Source of the DNA: a virus
Strand: one strand, 5' to 3'
Length of the DNA: 22,751 nt
IMG/VR virus record: IMGVR_UViG_3300030101_002207
Coordinates: 18,407-41,157 of that record
The translations under genes and the position numbers were made by a program. Below the pieces are notes generated by a model. The model was given only the letters and a program-made list of their open reading frames with translations. It was not told where the DNA came from and did no database searches. Shown in pieces: positions 1 to 7,360 of the stretch. The stretch's first letter is position 1, and each line of letters starts with the position of its first letter.

Positions 1-287
1 CCAGCAGTGGCAGAACAGCCGTCATAGGCAATGTGTAATCTGTTTTGCTCAGACCAAATTACTTGATCAGATGTCATTGGCATTTCAGCGCCAACCATTC
101 GTAAGAATCCAGATAACGTTCTGTTTCCATAACGCTCTACTTCTTGTTCATAAATTTCAGGTAAATACTGCTGAGCAAATGTGTCAGTGTTTCCAGCACC
201 ACCGTCGTTAAATTTTAAGTAGTTACTATTTAAAATCTCTTGTGTTTGAGATGGAATAATACTACCAAATTGAGGAGTTAAACTCAT
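1..287 (-). CDS. Probable major capsid protein, N-terminal part (cut by window edge)
   Basis: This open frame starts at ATG 287-285 and runs off the left edge, giving about 95 residues beginning MSLTPQFGSIIPSQTQEIL and continuing with a segment containing YLPEIYEQEVERYGNR and VIWSEQNRLH. An N-terminal extended arm followed by 'T-x-x-A-x-x-Y-x-P-E-I-Y-x-x-E-V' and a 'Q-V-I-W-S-E' stretch is what I associate with HK97-fold capsid proteins of marine phages. Position supports this: it is the next gene after terminase, portal and a charged scaffold-like protein, the usual order of head genes. The start follows an A-rich leader (AAAAATTAAAATT) with no Shine-Dalgarno sequence. Only the N-terminus is visible, so the fold cannot be verified; another abundant head protein is possible. 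Confidence 0.6.
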   Translation of the reverse strand, partial: MSLTPQFGSIIPSQTQEILNSNYLKFNDGGAGNTDTFAQQYLPEIYEQEVERYGNRTLSGFLRMVGAEMPMTSDQVIWSEQNRLHIAYDGCSATA

Positions 288-301
288 AATTTTAATTTTT
301 A

Positions 302-1285
302 TTAGTTAAATTTTCTAGTTTTTATTTTTAATTTTGTAGAGTCAGCACCAGAAATAGCTTTAACTTTAAATCCGTTTAAGAAAACCTCACCTTGTTGTGA
401 TCTAGCTTTAGTATCACTTAAGTTTTTTGATTTGTTTACAACGTCTTTAACAGCATCGGCTTTTCCTTGCTCATAAAAATGAGCTGCTATTTTATCTACG
501 TTTTCAGCAGCATACATAGCTTTATGATAACCATTAACATCTGAAACGTTGCCTTTATCGTCTAAGAACTTCTTGACGAGGTTTGTTATGTTAGATTGGT
601 TTTCTGCAACTTTATCTTTGTTTTGAATATTATACTTATATTTCTTTTCACCTACAGTGATATCAAAACCTTTGAAATCATCGCTAAAAAGTTTTTTAGT
701 ATTATTCTTAAACAACTCATGTTGTTGCTTAGCTTGTTCTTGCTCCTTGTTATATCTATTGAAAAAGTCCATAGCTTTTTGTTGCTCTTGAGTTACGCCG
801 GGTCTCAACTTGATTTCGTCGTAATATTTTTTCTTTGTTTGCTCTAAAAAGTTTTTGGCTTTTGCAACTTCTTCTTTAAACGCAAGTTTCTTTTTGCGTA
901 TATCTCTTTCCTCATCTACTTCTTCATCAAATACAAAATCTTCTAATAAAAGATCTACGTCTGAATTATCTAAATAAGGTTTATTTTTTTTGTAATATTC
1001 TTTTAATAGTGTAACATCGTCAATGCTAGAATAGTCAGCATTTAAACGAGTATAATCTTCTATTGTACCACCAGTTTCTTCCATAAAGTTAACTAGCTTT
1101 TCAATATTTTCAGGCAATTTTTTACCTAATATTTTTTCATCTCTTACAGCTTCTTTAACTTCTGCTTCAGCTTGTTTAACTTCAGCTTCTGTTACTTCTT
1201 GGATCGGAGAAAACCCTTCAGTAGTCTCGTTGGACTCTTGTACAGGTTCTCCCACCTTTGCGCTATCTCCGGATGGTTCTTCCAC
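302..1285 (-). CDS. Scaffold-like charged head protein (body; probably expressed by -1 frameshift from ATG at 1392)
   Basis: The frame encodes 327 residues from a GTG at 1285, but stays open upstream to about 1339 without any ATG. The protein is highly charged, rich in E, K, D and Q, with probable coiled coil across residues 105-190 (EEVDEERDIRKKKLAFKEEV; KEQEQAKQQH) and a conserved-looking basic C-terminus (KLKIKTRKFN). Lying between portal and probable capsid gene, it fits a capsid scaffold or a head-assembly core protein. I infer that the true N-terminus is that of the 66-aa frame at 1392: a -1 slip at the A_AAA_AAG heptamer (1330-1324) gives a continuous 363-aa protein whose junction reads KTKK-EDAIQIG. 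The alternative is initiation at GTG 1285, which has AAGGAGG five bases upstream, although other genes here do not use such sites. A real frameshift mutation or sequencing error in the A tract is a third option. Confidence 0.75.
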   Translation of the reverse strand: MEEPSGDSAKVGEPVQESNETTEGFSPIQEVTEAEVKQAEAEVKEAVRDEKILGKKLPENIEKLVNFMEETGGTIEDYTRLNADYSSIDDVTLLKEYYKKNKPYLDNSDVDLLLEDFVFDEEVDEERDIRKKKLAFKEEVAKAKNFLEQTKKKYYDEIKLRPGVTQEQQKAMDFFNRYNKEQEQAKQQHELFKNNTKKLFSDDFKGFDITVGEKKYKYNIQNKDKVAENQSNITNLVKKFLDDKGNVSDVNGYHKAMYAAENVDKIAAHFYEQGKADAVKDVVNKSKNLSDTKARSQQGEVFLNGFKVKAISGADSTKLKIKTRKFN

Positions 1286-1392
1286 AGATACCTCCTTTGT
1301 TTCTCCGATTTGAATGGCATCTTCTTTTTTGTTTTTAATTTAAAGTCACCTTCCTGCTTAACAGGTTCATTTGTTTTTATTTCTTCTGACAT
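1192..1392 (-). CDS. 66-aa protein with MPFKSEKQRRYLW motif; zero-frame product of the frameshift locus
   Basis: ATG at 1392-1390, stop at 1192. Residues 1-24 are acidic-to-basic (MSEEIKTNEPVKQEGDFKLK, then lysines); from Met25 it reads MPFKSEKQRRYLWKNHPEI followed by AQRW. I recognise this second part as resembling a short phage protein motif in which MPFxSExQRRYLWAxxPExA recurs, so the zero frame is probably meaningful and not a shadow. The last 44 residues overlap, in a different frame, the N-terminal acidic region of the scaffold-like protein. Lys22-Lys23 are encoded by the slippery AAA AAG. The leader is A/T-rich (TTTAATTATTTAATTATATTATATT) without a Shine-Dalgarno sequence. Function is unknown. 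It may be a small head or DNA-binding protein, or only the default product of the shift. Confidence 0.6.
   Translation of the reverse strand: MSEEIKTNEPVKQEGDFKLKTKKKMPFKSEKQRRYLWKNHPEIAQRWENLYKSPTRLLKGFLRSKK
1324..1330 (-). other. Candidate -1 ribosomal frameshift site (A_AAA_AAG)
   Basis: On the minus strand the zero-frame codons are ACA AAA AAG AAG ATG, so the heptamer A AAA AAG has the X XXY YYZ phasing of the E. coli dnaX-type -1 slippery site. After slipping, the next codon is GAA and the frame remains open to 302. The overlap between frames runs from about 1339 to 1192. No strong stem-loop is visible 5-9 bases downstream; the nearest is a weak TATCT/AGATA hairpin about 33 bases downstream. 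Function is inferred. Confidence 0.5.
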
Positions 1393-1423
1393 AATATAAT
1401 ATAATTAAATAATTAAATAAAGC

Positions 1424-3811
1424 TTATAAAAATTGCTCTATTCCTGTTGATTGTTGATTTTCAAAATCTATTGGTAAACCGTCGTTTTTTCTTTGGCTTA
1501 TCATTTCACTTTGCTGCGTTGCTTGCAATTTTGTTCTTTTATCTTTACGATCTTCTATTGCATTTTCTTTTTGCTGCATAGCTTGAACTTCAAGCTGCTT
1601 TAACTGCATATCAAACTGATGTTTTATCTGCAATTTTTGTTGATCAAGCTTTGCTTGTATTTCCATTTTTTGTATTTCCATTTGAGTTCTAGCTTGTTCA
1701 TATTGAACTTTAGAACCTGAAATAGCTTCTTGTTTTTGAACTTCAGCCATAGCTGTTTTTTCAGCAGTAGAAGCTTGAGCGTCAGCTTGAGCCTGTATAT
1801 TAGATTGTTGTATTTTAATATCTTGCTGTTGTTTACGCTTACGTTTTATTTTAAGCATTTGATTAGCAAGTTTAATATTTTTTATTTGACGTAAATCTAT
1901 AGCGTCATCTAAATCAATATTACCTGCCTGTAAAGCAACTTGAATATTAGCCTCTAATTTAGCTTGTTCTTCTTCATCTGGTTCTAGTTCTAAGAATATA
2001 CCAAAATCATGTAAGTTTAAATCAATTAAATTCTCTAAAGTTTTAACATTAAATGTAGATATAGAGTTTTGTAAAGAATTAGCTGTTAAAGGAAAGCTTA
2101 AAGCGTCTGCTATTTTTAATGAAATATTCTCTGCTATTCTTAATGTTATATATAATCCAGATTGATTTATATGTCTTGTAGCTGTATTTGAAGCATTAGC
2201 TGCTAGTTTTTGTAATCCAACCAATGTATTTCTATCAGGCAAGCTACCATCTCTAGCTTCATTAAGTCCGGTTACGTCGCGTATCATTTGTAAATAATAT
2301 TGATACGTAGTAATTAAACTTTGTATTTTAGCGCCTCCACTACTACTTTGTAGTTCTTGAATTGGCACTTTACCTCTATTTAAATCACCATCTTGTGTCA
2401 ATGATCTACCAACAATAGAACCTGTTTGAAAATACATGTTTAATGCTTCAGCTGGATTATAATTAGTGCCATTACCAAGATCAACTTCAGCAAGTCCGTC
2501 CATATCTAAATACACACCATCTGGTACCATGCGAGATAACACTTGTTGTAGTTTTAAATGTGTTAATTGTATCATGTCTGCAAAGCCTACACACTTGCTT
2601 ACTAAAGACTCTATTCTACCTTTATACATACGCGGCGCGCATATAGAATAATTCATTTCAACTTTTGTAGTATCAGCATATGGCCTTGACATGTTTTCAG
2701 CAAGCTCCCACTTTAACATAGTGTCAGTTCCTAAAACTTTAGCACCGCTATATAATACTTCAATAGATCTAGATACTCTTTCAAACATATCGCTTTCTGG
2801 CGGATTAAAAGTGTCTGGCTTTTCAATAGCCTTCATTAATCCTTGATCTGTTTGTTTTATTTTAAACACCTGATCGTTATATGTTTTATAATCAAAATAT
2901 AAAACTTGTACAGTATTTTCATCATAACCTCCCCAACCAGTAATATACTGCCTGTTGCCAGGCATTTTTTGTATACGCTCTAACTCTTTATTAGAAATAT
3001 TAGGAAATTCTTTTTTAAGTTCAGGTATTGTTATTGATTTTATTTCGCCAACATAATATATGTCTTCAAAATTAGGATCTTCAGTATATGAGTAAACCAT
3101 GTAAGCGGGATCTACGTAATCAACTGTTATACCATTTGCGGTGTTAAAATTAGTTTTACAAGCTGCAATACCAATTGTAACTAAATCCATATTTATTCTA
3201 CGTCTAGTTAAATTGTATTTGTTTTTAGCCATAATTGTAGATATAGCTTCTTCTTCAGCTATTTCAATTGACTGCTTGTATTTTAATTGCATGTGAAGCT
3301 CTAGCTCTTCTTCTGATTCTGGTATTAAATATGTATTAGAAGTTTGATATAAATCAATACCTAAAACCTGCTTTATATTTTCTATATATTCTTTAGAAAT
3401 CATATCTTCATATATTTTAGAAGCATATGAAGTTCTTTTCTTTATTGAATTAGGATCTTGTGCGTAAGCTTTAATTTCATAAGCCTTTTGTGATATACCA
3501 TTTACAACTATGTCTACAAACTTAGATAAAATAGGCACTGGTTTCCAGTCTAAATTTAAATAAGATAAATCACCGTTAATTGACAATTCATCTTTATATT
3601 TTTGTATAGACTGCTCTCCTCTGGCATATAAACGCAACTCGTGGAAATTGTTCCAGTTTGTTAAATACCTATTACCGTTAGTTCTACCAGATCTAAACCA
3701 CTCGTACTCAATAGCCATTGCTACTTGACTACCGTATTCTAAACTACTTTTCTCAGCATTACTTACTACTTGACTTGGAAAAGCGCTATTTGAGTTAGTG
3801 TATATATTCAT
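1424..3811 (-). CDS. Portal protein
   Basis: This 795-residue protein lies immediately after the large terminase, overlapping it by one base, the classic terminase-portal pair. It would form the dodecameric ring at the unique capsid vertex through which DNA is packaged. The middle contains portal-like segments, for example the clip/stem-like region near CVGFADMIQLTHLKLQQVLS and a following 'RDVTGLNEARDGSLPDRNTL' segment, a V-T-G-x-N pattern seen in large portal proteins. Residues 640-770 form a long Q/K-rich coiled coil (QKMEIQAKLDQQKLQIKHQF), which could be the portal barrel or an assembly tail. Its size, near 800 residues, resembles portals of podovirus and crAss-like phages more than the 450-residue siphovirus type, but I cannot assign the phage family. 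The start follows an AT-rich sequence. Confidence 0.88.
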   Translation of the reverse strand: MNIYTNSNSAFPSQVVSNAEKSSLEYGSQVAMAIEYEWFRSGRTNGNRYLTNWNNFHELRLYARGEQSIQKYKDELSINGDLSYLNLDWKPVPILSKFVDIVVNGISQKAYEIKAYAQDPNSIKKRTSYASKIYEDMISKEYIENIKQVLGIDLYQTSNTYLIPESEEELELHMQLKYKQSIEIAEEEAISTIMAKNKYNLTRRRINMDLVTIGIAACKTNFNTANGITVDYVDPAYMVYSYTEDPNFEDIYYVGEIKSITIPELKKEFPNISNKELERIQKMPGNRQYITGWGGYDENTVQVLYFDYKTYNDQVFKIKQTDQGLMKAIEKPDTFNPPESDMFERVSRSIEVLYSGAKVLGTDTMLKWELAENMSRPYADTTKVEMNYSICAPRMYKGRIESLVSKCVGFADMIQLTHLKLQQVLSRMVPDGVYLDMDGLAEVDLGNGTNYNPAEALNMYFQTGSIVGRSLTQDGDLNRGKVPIQELQSSSGGAKIQSLITTYQYYLQMIRDVTGLNEARDGSLPDRNTLVGLQKLAANASNTATRHINQSGLYITLRIAENISLKIADALSFPLTANSLQNSISTFNVKTLENLIDLNLHDFGIFLELEPDEEEQAKLEANIQVALQAGNIDLDDAIDLRQIKNIKLANQMLKIKRKRKQQQDIKIQQSNIQAQADAQASTAEKTAMAEVQKQEAISGSKVQYEQARTQMEIQKMEIQAKLDQQKLQIKHQFDMQLKQLEVQAMQQKENAIEDRKDKRTKLQATQQSEMISQRKNDGLPIDFENQQSTGIEQFL

Positions 3812-6021
3812 TAACTTATTATTTTTGATGTAGTTCCTCTATTGTCGTATCTTTTTATACCAAGATCAACAGGCTCTAGTTTAATTTTGTTTACAGGCGA
3901 ATATCTATGTTTATTACAAGCCATTAAAGCTAGTCCAGAACTAATAGAAGCATCGTGCTTTGTTCTATTATTAATATTAAATTTAGCCCAATCTTCTAGT
4001 GTTTTTTGAAAATACATATCTCCGTATCCAGTTTCTTTTAAACCTACAAATGTTTCTATATATGTTTCTATAGCTGAAGCATGCGCTTGTTTAATATCTT
4101 CACTAGAGTTTGGTATTCCACCTAATTCTCTTTCAGTTATAGATAATTTATTATATTTTCTATCTGGCCTATTCATAGAAAAACCTCTATAACCACGTTT
4201 TTTTAAATAATATAAAAGCCTAGGTTTGTTGTTTTCAATTAATATTGGCATACCATAAAAAACGCAAGCCATTAAAACATCTTCAAAAAATATTTCAGCT
4301 GTTTGTGGTCTAGCTATATATTCTAGAAAAAAATGATTAGGAGGCACATCTTCCATACAAAACTTTGTTAAGCCGTGTAAAGATCCTTTTGAACCTCTTT
4401 TATCTACAGTTCCTGATATATCATATGGATCACATCCAAAAGCACCCATAAAATCATTACCTGGATAATATGTGTTATTTTTTTTATATCTTTTATTTTG
4501 TATATGAGACGGCGGCACCCAACTTATTTTAAATCTACCGTTTTTATTTGGAACAAATATAACGTTTGTGTCTTTTTCTGCGTTTTGCCACTGAAAACTA
4601 CCTTGAGTAATATTTATAGAATTACGCATGTCTTCGTTAAAATCTATTTGTTCGTAAATTTTAGTTAAATTAAACAAAGATTCTTTTGATTCGTCTCTAA
4701 ACGCGTGCTTCTCTGTTCTAGGAAATTGTCTATAAAACTCATTTAAAGCGTCTTGATCTTGCTTCAATCCAGCAACTTCGTTATCCCAATATTCTATTAC
4801 ACCTAAATCTATAATTTCACCTTGTGGTCCTTTAACAGGTTCGTCTGGTGTTTGGAAGACAGGTATGCCATAAGAATCAATATATCCTTCGTAATTCCAT
4901 TCCATAGGTATGAACAAGCTATATAATCCAGAGCGAGTTTGTCCATTCGCGTTTCGTTGTGTAACATCTGAGTCATTATATAGTTTTTTAAAGTTGTCGC
5001 CGCCTTTGTCTAATGAGTTACTAGTTGAACCCATCATGCATTTACCTATAATTCTACTACCTAATCGTAAGCAGGTTTTCGTAACCCTCCAGTTGTTGAG
5101 GATGTTCGTCGGACGCTCCCACTTGCCGCTTTCATCGTGGACGAGGAGTTTGAGCTTTTCACCGTCATACGAGTTGTCGCCCGTGTTTTTCCAGTCGATC
5201 GTGGTGTCGAGCCCATCGATCTCTTGTAATTGTGCGTTTGTTTCAAGTTTCTTACGCGTGTATTTTGTTGCGGGTACTCTATACGCAAGCTCTGTCTTTG
5301 GCCTGTCCATTCCGTCTTGAATTGGTTTGAAAAAGAAGGGGTAGTTAACTGATATCGGTACCACCTTGTCTGTAAACATCTTCTTTGCATCAGGACCAGA
5401 TTTTGATAATATTCCAAACCTAGAATCGCTTGATATGGTTGCCATATTAACACACTCCCCGGACGCCATAAAGGAAAACCCAGAACGTCTGTTCTTAAGA
5501 TAGCACATCCCATATGATCTATGGTCGGCCTTGCAAGCTTCCCAGAATATGTAGAATAATCTGTTTGATTCCCTAAAATCTGGTTGCCCAACATCAATCT
5601 TGGACCACTGCAAGTACATATAGTGAGTACCAGTAATGTAAGTAGCCACATCCTTATTATAGAACCAAAAGCCTTCTTCCCTGCGGACGAACTCATTATC
5701 GATGTAATCATACCATTTTTCTTTGAAGTCTAACGGGTATTGTTCCCAGTCAAAAACAGACTTTATTTTTTTTAATACTTTTGGATATTCAGTGTGTTCC
5801 CAAGTATTTGTTTCAAACTTGTGTATTTTGTTTTCTACAGGTAAGGCTATTTTTAGGTTTTGTATTTCATATATTTCGCCTATTTTGCCTGTCTTACTTA
5901 TAACAATAATATCGTGTTCTTTATTATACCCATATTCCCATTTACTATACCTATTCATTCGTTTAAGAATTTTAGGTTTAATATGGTCTTTTAAAACTTT
6001 ATATAAACTTTGCTCGTACAT
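3811..6021 (-). CDS. terL: Terminase large subunit (ATPase and nuclease)
   Basis: This 736-residue packaging motor cuts concatemeric DNA and pumps it into the prohead. Visible motifs, in order: an adenine-binding-like segment TGTHYMYLQW near 130-139; a divergent Walker A, LKNRRSGFS, near 175-183; Walker B LLVHDE at 292-297 with the catalytic Glu297; a coupling motif near GKCMMGSTSN at 326-335; and nuclease acidic residues in GCDPYD (529-534), IEN (595-597) and KHDAS (689-692). The length fits the large terminases that lie next to portals near 800 residues. It overlaps the upstream small gene by one base (start 6021) and the portal start by one base. The ATPase half (about 5040-5740) is far richer in G+C than the rest of the gene, with different codon use, suggesting an intragenic recombination patch. 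Confidence 0.93.
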   Translation of the reverse strand: MYEQSLYKVLKDHIKPKILKRMNRYSKWEYGYNKEHDIIVISKTGKIGEIYEIQNLKIALPVENKIHKFETNTWEHTEYPKVLKKIKSVFDWEQYPLDFKEKWYDYIDNEFVRREEGFWFYNKDVATYITGTHYMYLQWSKIDVGQPDFRESNRLFYIFWEACKADHRSYGMCYLKNRRSGFSFMASGECVNMATISSDSRFGILSKSGPDAKKMFTDKVVPISVNYPFFFKPIQDGMDRPKTELAYRVPATKYTRKKLETNAQLQEIDGLDTTIDWKNTGDNSYDGEKLKLLVHDESGKWERPTNILNNWRVTKTCLRLGSRIIGKCMMGSTSNSLDKGGDNFKKLYNDSDVTQRNANGQTRSGLYSLFIPMEWNYEGYIDSYGIPVFQTPDEPVKGPQGEIIDLGVIEYWDNEVAGLKQDQDALNEFYRQFPRTEKHAFRDESKESLFNLTKIYEQIDFNEDMRNSINITQGSFQWQNAEKDTNVIFVPNKNGRFKISWVPPSHIQNKRYKKNNTYYPGNDFMGAFGCDPYDISGTVDKRGSKGSLHGLTKFCMEDVPPNHFFLEYIARPQTAEIFFEDVLMACVFYGMPILIENNKPRLLYYLKKRGYRGFSMNRPDRKYNKLSITERELGGIPNSSEDIKQAHASAIETYIETFVGLKETGYGDMYFQKTLEDWAKFNINNRTKHDASISSGLALMACNKHRYSPVNKIKLEPVDLGIKRYDNRGTTSKIIS

Positions 6022-6296
6022 TACTTAGATCTACCTTCTGCAAAACCTTTAAAAGCTCTTTCTTCTTTAACTTCTTTTGGTTTTTCGTTTAATAAGTTTT
6101 CTTCTTCTTCGATGCGGCTAAGTATTTCAAAAGCATCAAATATAGCAAGCTTTTTTGTAGCCGCAGCATTTTTAAGTCTATCAGCTGATATATCATCGTC
6201 TGAATCAACAATAGCTTCTTTAGCTACTTTGATTAATTCCTCTACTGCTTTCTGCCCAGCTTGGATTATATTCTTCTTCGTCTCCTTGGTATTCAT
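6021..6296 (-). CDS. Small protein directly upstream of terL; candidate small terminase subunit
   Basis: A 91-residue, mostly alpha-helical, charged protein starting MNTKETKKNIIQAGQKAVEE with a helical stretch ADRLKNAAATKKLAIFDAFE and a basic end. It lies immediately before terL and overlaps it by one base. Position and the helix-rich composition make it a candidate TerS or terminase partner, but it is shorter than usual TerS proteins and no DNA-binding HTH is obvious, so this is inference from context. Its first 77 bases are read in another frame as the end of the upstream GroES-like gene. That overlap is long, and both frames look conserved (see findings). Confidence 0.7.
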   Translation of the reverse strand: MNTKETKKNIIQAGQKAVEELIKVAKEAIVDSDDDISADRLKNAAATKKLAIFDAFEILSRIEEEENLLNEKPKEVKEERAFKGFAEGRSK

Positions 6297-6846
6297 ACTT
6301 AATTACAATATCATTTGATTTCATACAATAAAGTCGTTTATTATCGACTAAAAACTCCCATTCGCTGTTAGGAGTAAATCCTACAAGATCACCTGGGTTG
6401 ATATTAAGCTGTTCTAATGAACTATTACCATATTTTAATATACCAATAAGGCTTGCTTCTTTATCAAGCGTTAGATCTTGTTTGCTTTTTATAGGTGTTA
6501 CAAAGCATCTATTATTTATAGTCTTCCAATTGTTTTTGTTTTTATATAAATAAATTTGGTCAATTGCGCAGAAATAATAATCTTCTTTAAAATAAGATCT
6601 GCTTTTTTTCTTTTCACCCCTCATATCATAAAACGTTCTAAATACGTTTTGATGTATGATTATTAAAGCACCTTTCTTAATAGGCGTAGAAAAAGCTGCT
6701 GGTGTTTCAATAACTTTAGCAACTCTATTAACAAACTTCCAGTTTTCTATTTTAGTATTTACAACTAATTTTTTATCACCTACATTAACAGTATTACTGT
6801 ATTTATCGCCAACTGGTTCAACGATAAAATCATAAAGACTTTTCAT
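6220..6846 (-). CDS. Probable tandem GroES-like (Cpn10-fold) protein
   Basis: A 208-residue protein that I read as two Cpn10-like halves. The first, residues 6-101, has FIVEPVGDKY, then VAKVIETP, then IKKGALIIIHQNVF and ends DQIYLY. The second, residues 112-185, has RCFVTPIK, then SLIGILKYG, then INPGDLVGFTPNSEWEF and ends SNDIVIKYE. Each follows the Cpn10 order: an N-terminal 'V-x-P' strand, a 'G-x-V/I' strand, a 'G-D-x-V-x-F' turn and a final 'D-I-x-x-x-x'. This resembles GroES but without an obvious mobile-loop 'GGI-L' signature. The same phage encodes a normal GroES and GroEL 5.8 kb upstream in the transcription order. It could be a specialised co-chaperonin or a structural protein that borrowed the fold. 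The C-terminal YQGDEEEYNPSWAE tail is read in a second frame by the next gene. A structure prediction would decide the call. Confidence 0.6.
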   Translation of the reverse strand: MKSLYDFIVEPVGDKYSNTVNVGDKKLVVNTKIENWKFVNRVAKVIETPAAFSTPIKKGALIIIHQNVFRTFYDMRGEKKKSRSYFKEDYYFCAIDQIYLYKNKNNWKTINNRCFVTPIKSKQDLTLDKEASLIGILKYGNSSLEQLNINPGDLVGFTPNSEWEFLVDNKRLYCMKSNDIVIKYEYQGDEEEYNPSWAESSRGINQSS

Positions 6847-7073
6847 TAATATTCTAAATCATACTCAACAGAAATAGCCATGTTAGAATTAAATTTTTTC
6901 CATGGCAATACTTCGTTGTTTTTCTTTATATGTATATTATAAGAATTATCTAAGTCATTAAAAAGTATATGAGAAATTTCATGACCACCGTATACTAATT
7001 GACCAATAGAGTAATGCATAGCGTCATTTTTATAATCAGATCCAATACTGATTTTTCTAATGTTATTCTGCAT
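6846..7073 (-). CDS. Hypothetical 75-aa phage protein
   Basis: A small soluble protein beginning MQNNIRKISIGSDYKNDAMH with GQLVYGGHEISHI in the middle and ending in ISVEYDLEY. It overlaps the following gene start by one base and its own start lies inside the end of the upstream 82-aa gene (11-base overlap), so it is clearly part of the operon. HEISH matches HExxH, but the surrounding sequence reads as a beta strand ('GG-x-x-I-x-x-I') with no further zinc ligands, so I do not call it a peptidase. Function is unknown. Confidence 0.7.
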   Translation of the reverse strand: MQNNIRKISIGSDYKNDAMHYSIGQLVYGGHEISHILFNDLDNSYNIHIKKNNEVLPWKKFNSNMAISVEYDLEY

Positions 7074-7311
7074 TTTCTTGTTCTATTTGAGTGTACTCGC
7101 CTGTAACAAGATCAATGTTTATGCTTCCATATTTTTCTTCAAGCTTTTCTTTAGTTTTAGAAAGCTTTTCATTAATTTCAGCAACTCTATGTAACAAAGA
7201 GTGTTTTTGAGTTTCTAATACACCTACGTTATTAATAACGTTGTCTAATTCTTGTTTAGTAGATTTTACTTCTTCTAATTCTTTTTTTGTAATTTTTTTA
7301 GCTTTTGCCAT
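7063..7311 (-). CDS. Coiled-coil hypothetical protein
   Basis: An 82-residue charged protein. Residues 5-62 form a continuous heptad-like coiled coil (KKELEEVKSTKQELDNVINN; then QKHSLLHRVAEINEKLSKTK) followed by a short INIDLVTGEYTQIEQ tail. Such short coiled-coil proteins are common among phage head and tail assembly genes, but nothing here identifies the role. The start is preceded by five perfect AATTT repeats and no Shine-Dalgarno sequence. It overlaps the next gene by 11 bases. Confidence 0.75.
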   Translation of the reverse strand: MAKAKKITKKELEEVKSTKQELDNVINNVGVLETQKHSLLHRVAEINEKLSKTKEKLEEKYGSINIDLVTGEYTQIEQENAE

Positions 7312-7336
7312 AATTTAATTTAATTTAATTTAATTT
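7312..7336 (-). repeat. Five perfect AATTT repeats in the leader of the coiled-coil gene
   Basis: The 25 bases directly next to the start codon are (AATTT)5 on the plus strand, i.e. (AAATT)5 in the mRNA. Shorter versions precede the 785-aa fibre gene (about 17320-17337) and, less regularly, groEL and other late genes. The leader has no Shine-Dalgarno sequence. I take it as an unstructured, A/U-rich translation leader of the Bacteroidetes kind; length variation by slippage is possible. Confidence 0.7.
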
Positions 7337-7360
7337 ATAATTGTATAGTTTATCTATACT

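Noticed and set aside
4910-5320. 136-aa plus-strand frame antisense to terL
   Set aside because: Explained by the same GC-rich patch; no leader like those of other genes and no recognisable domain.
5061-5711. 216-aa open frame within terL on the same strand
   Set aside because: It lies wholly inside terL, in the GC-rich patch where stop codons are rarer, and its translation is Ser/Thr/Arg-rich with no recognisable motif: a shadow frame.
6846-7073. HEISH as an HExxH zinc site in the 75-aa protein
   Set aside because: The flanking residues (GQLVYGGHEISHILFND) look like a beta strand and turn, no third ligand is seen, and the protein is very small; most likely coincidence.
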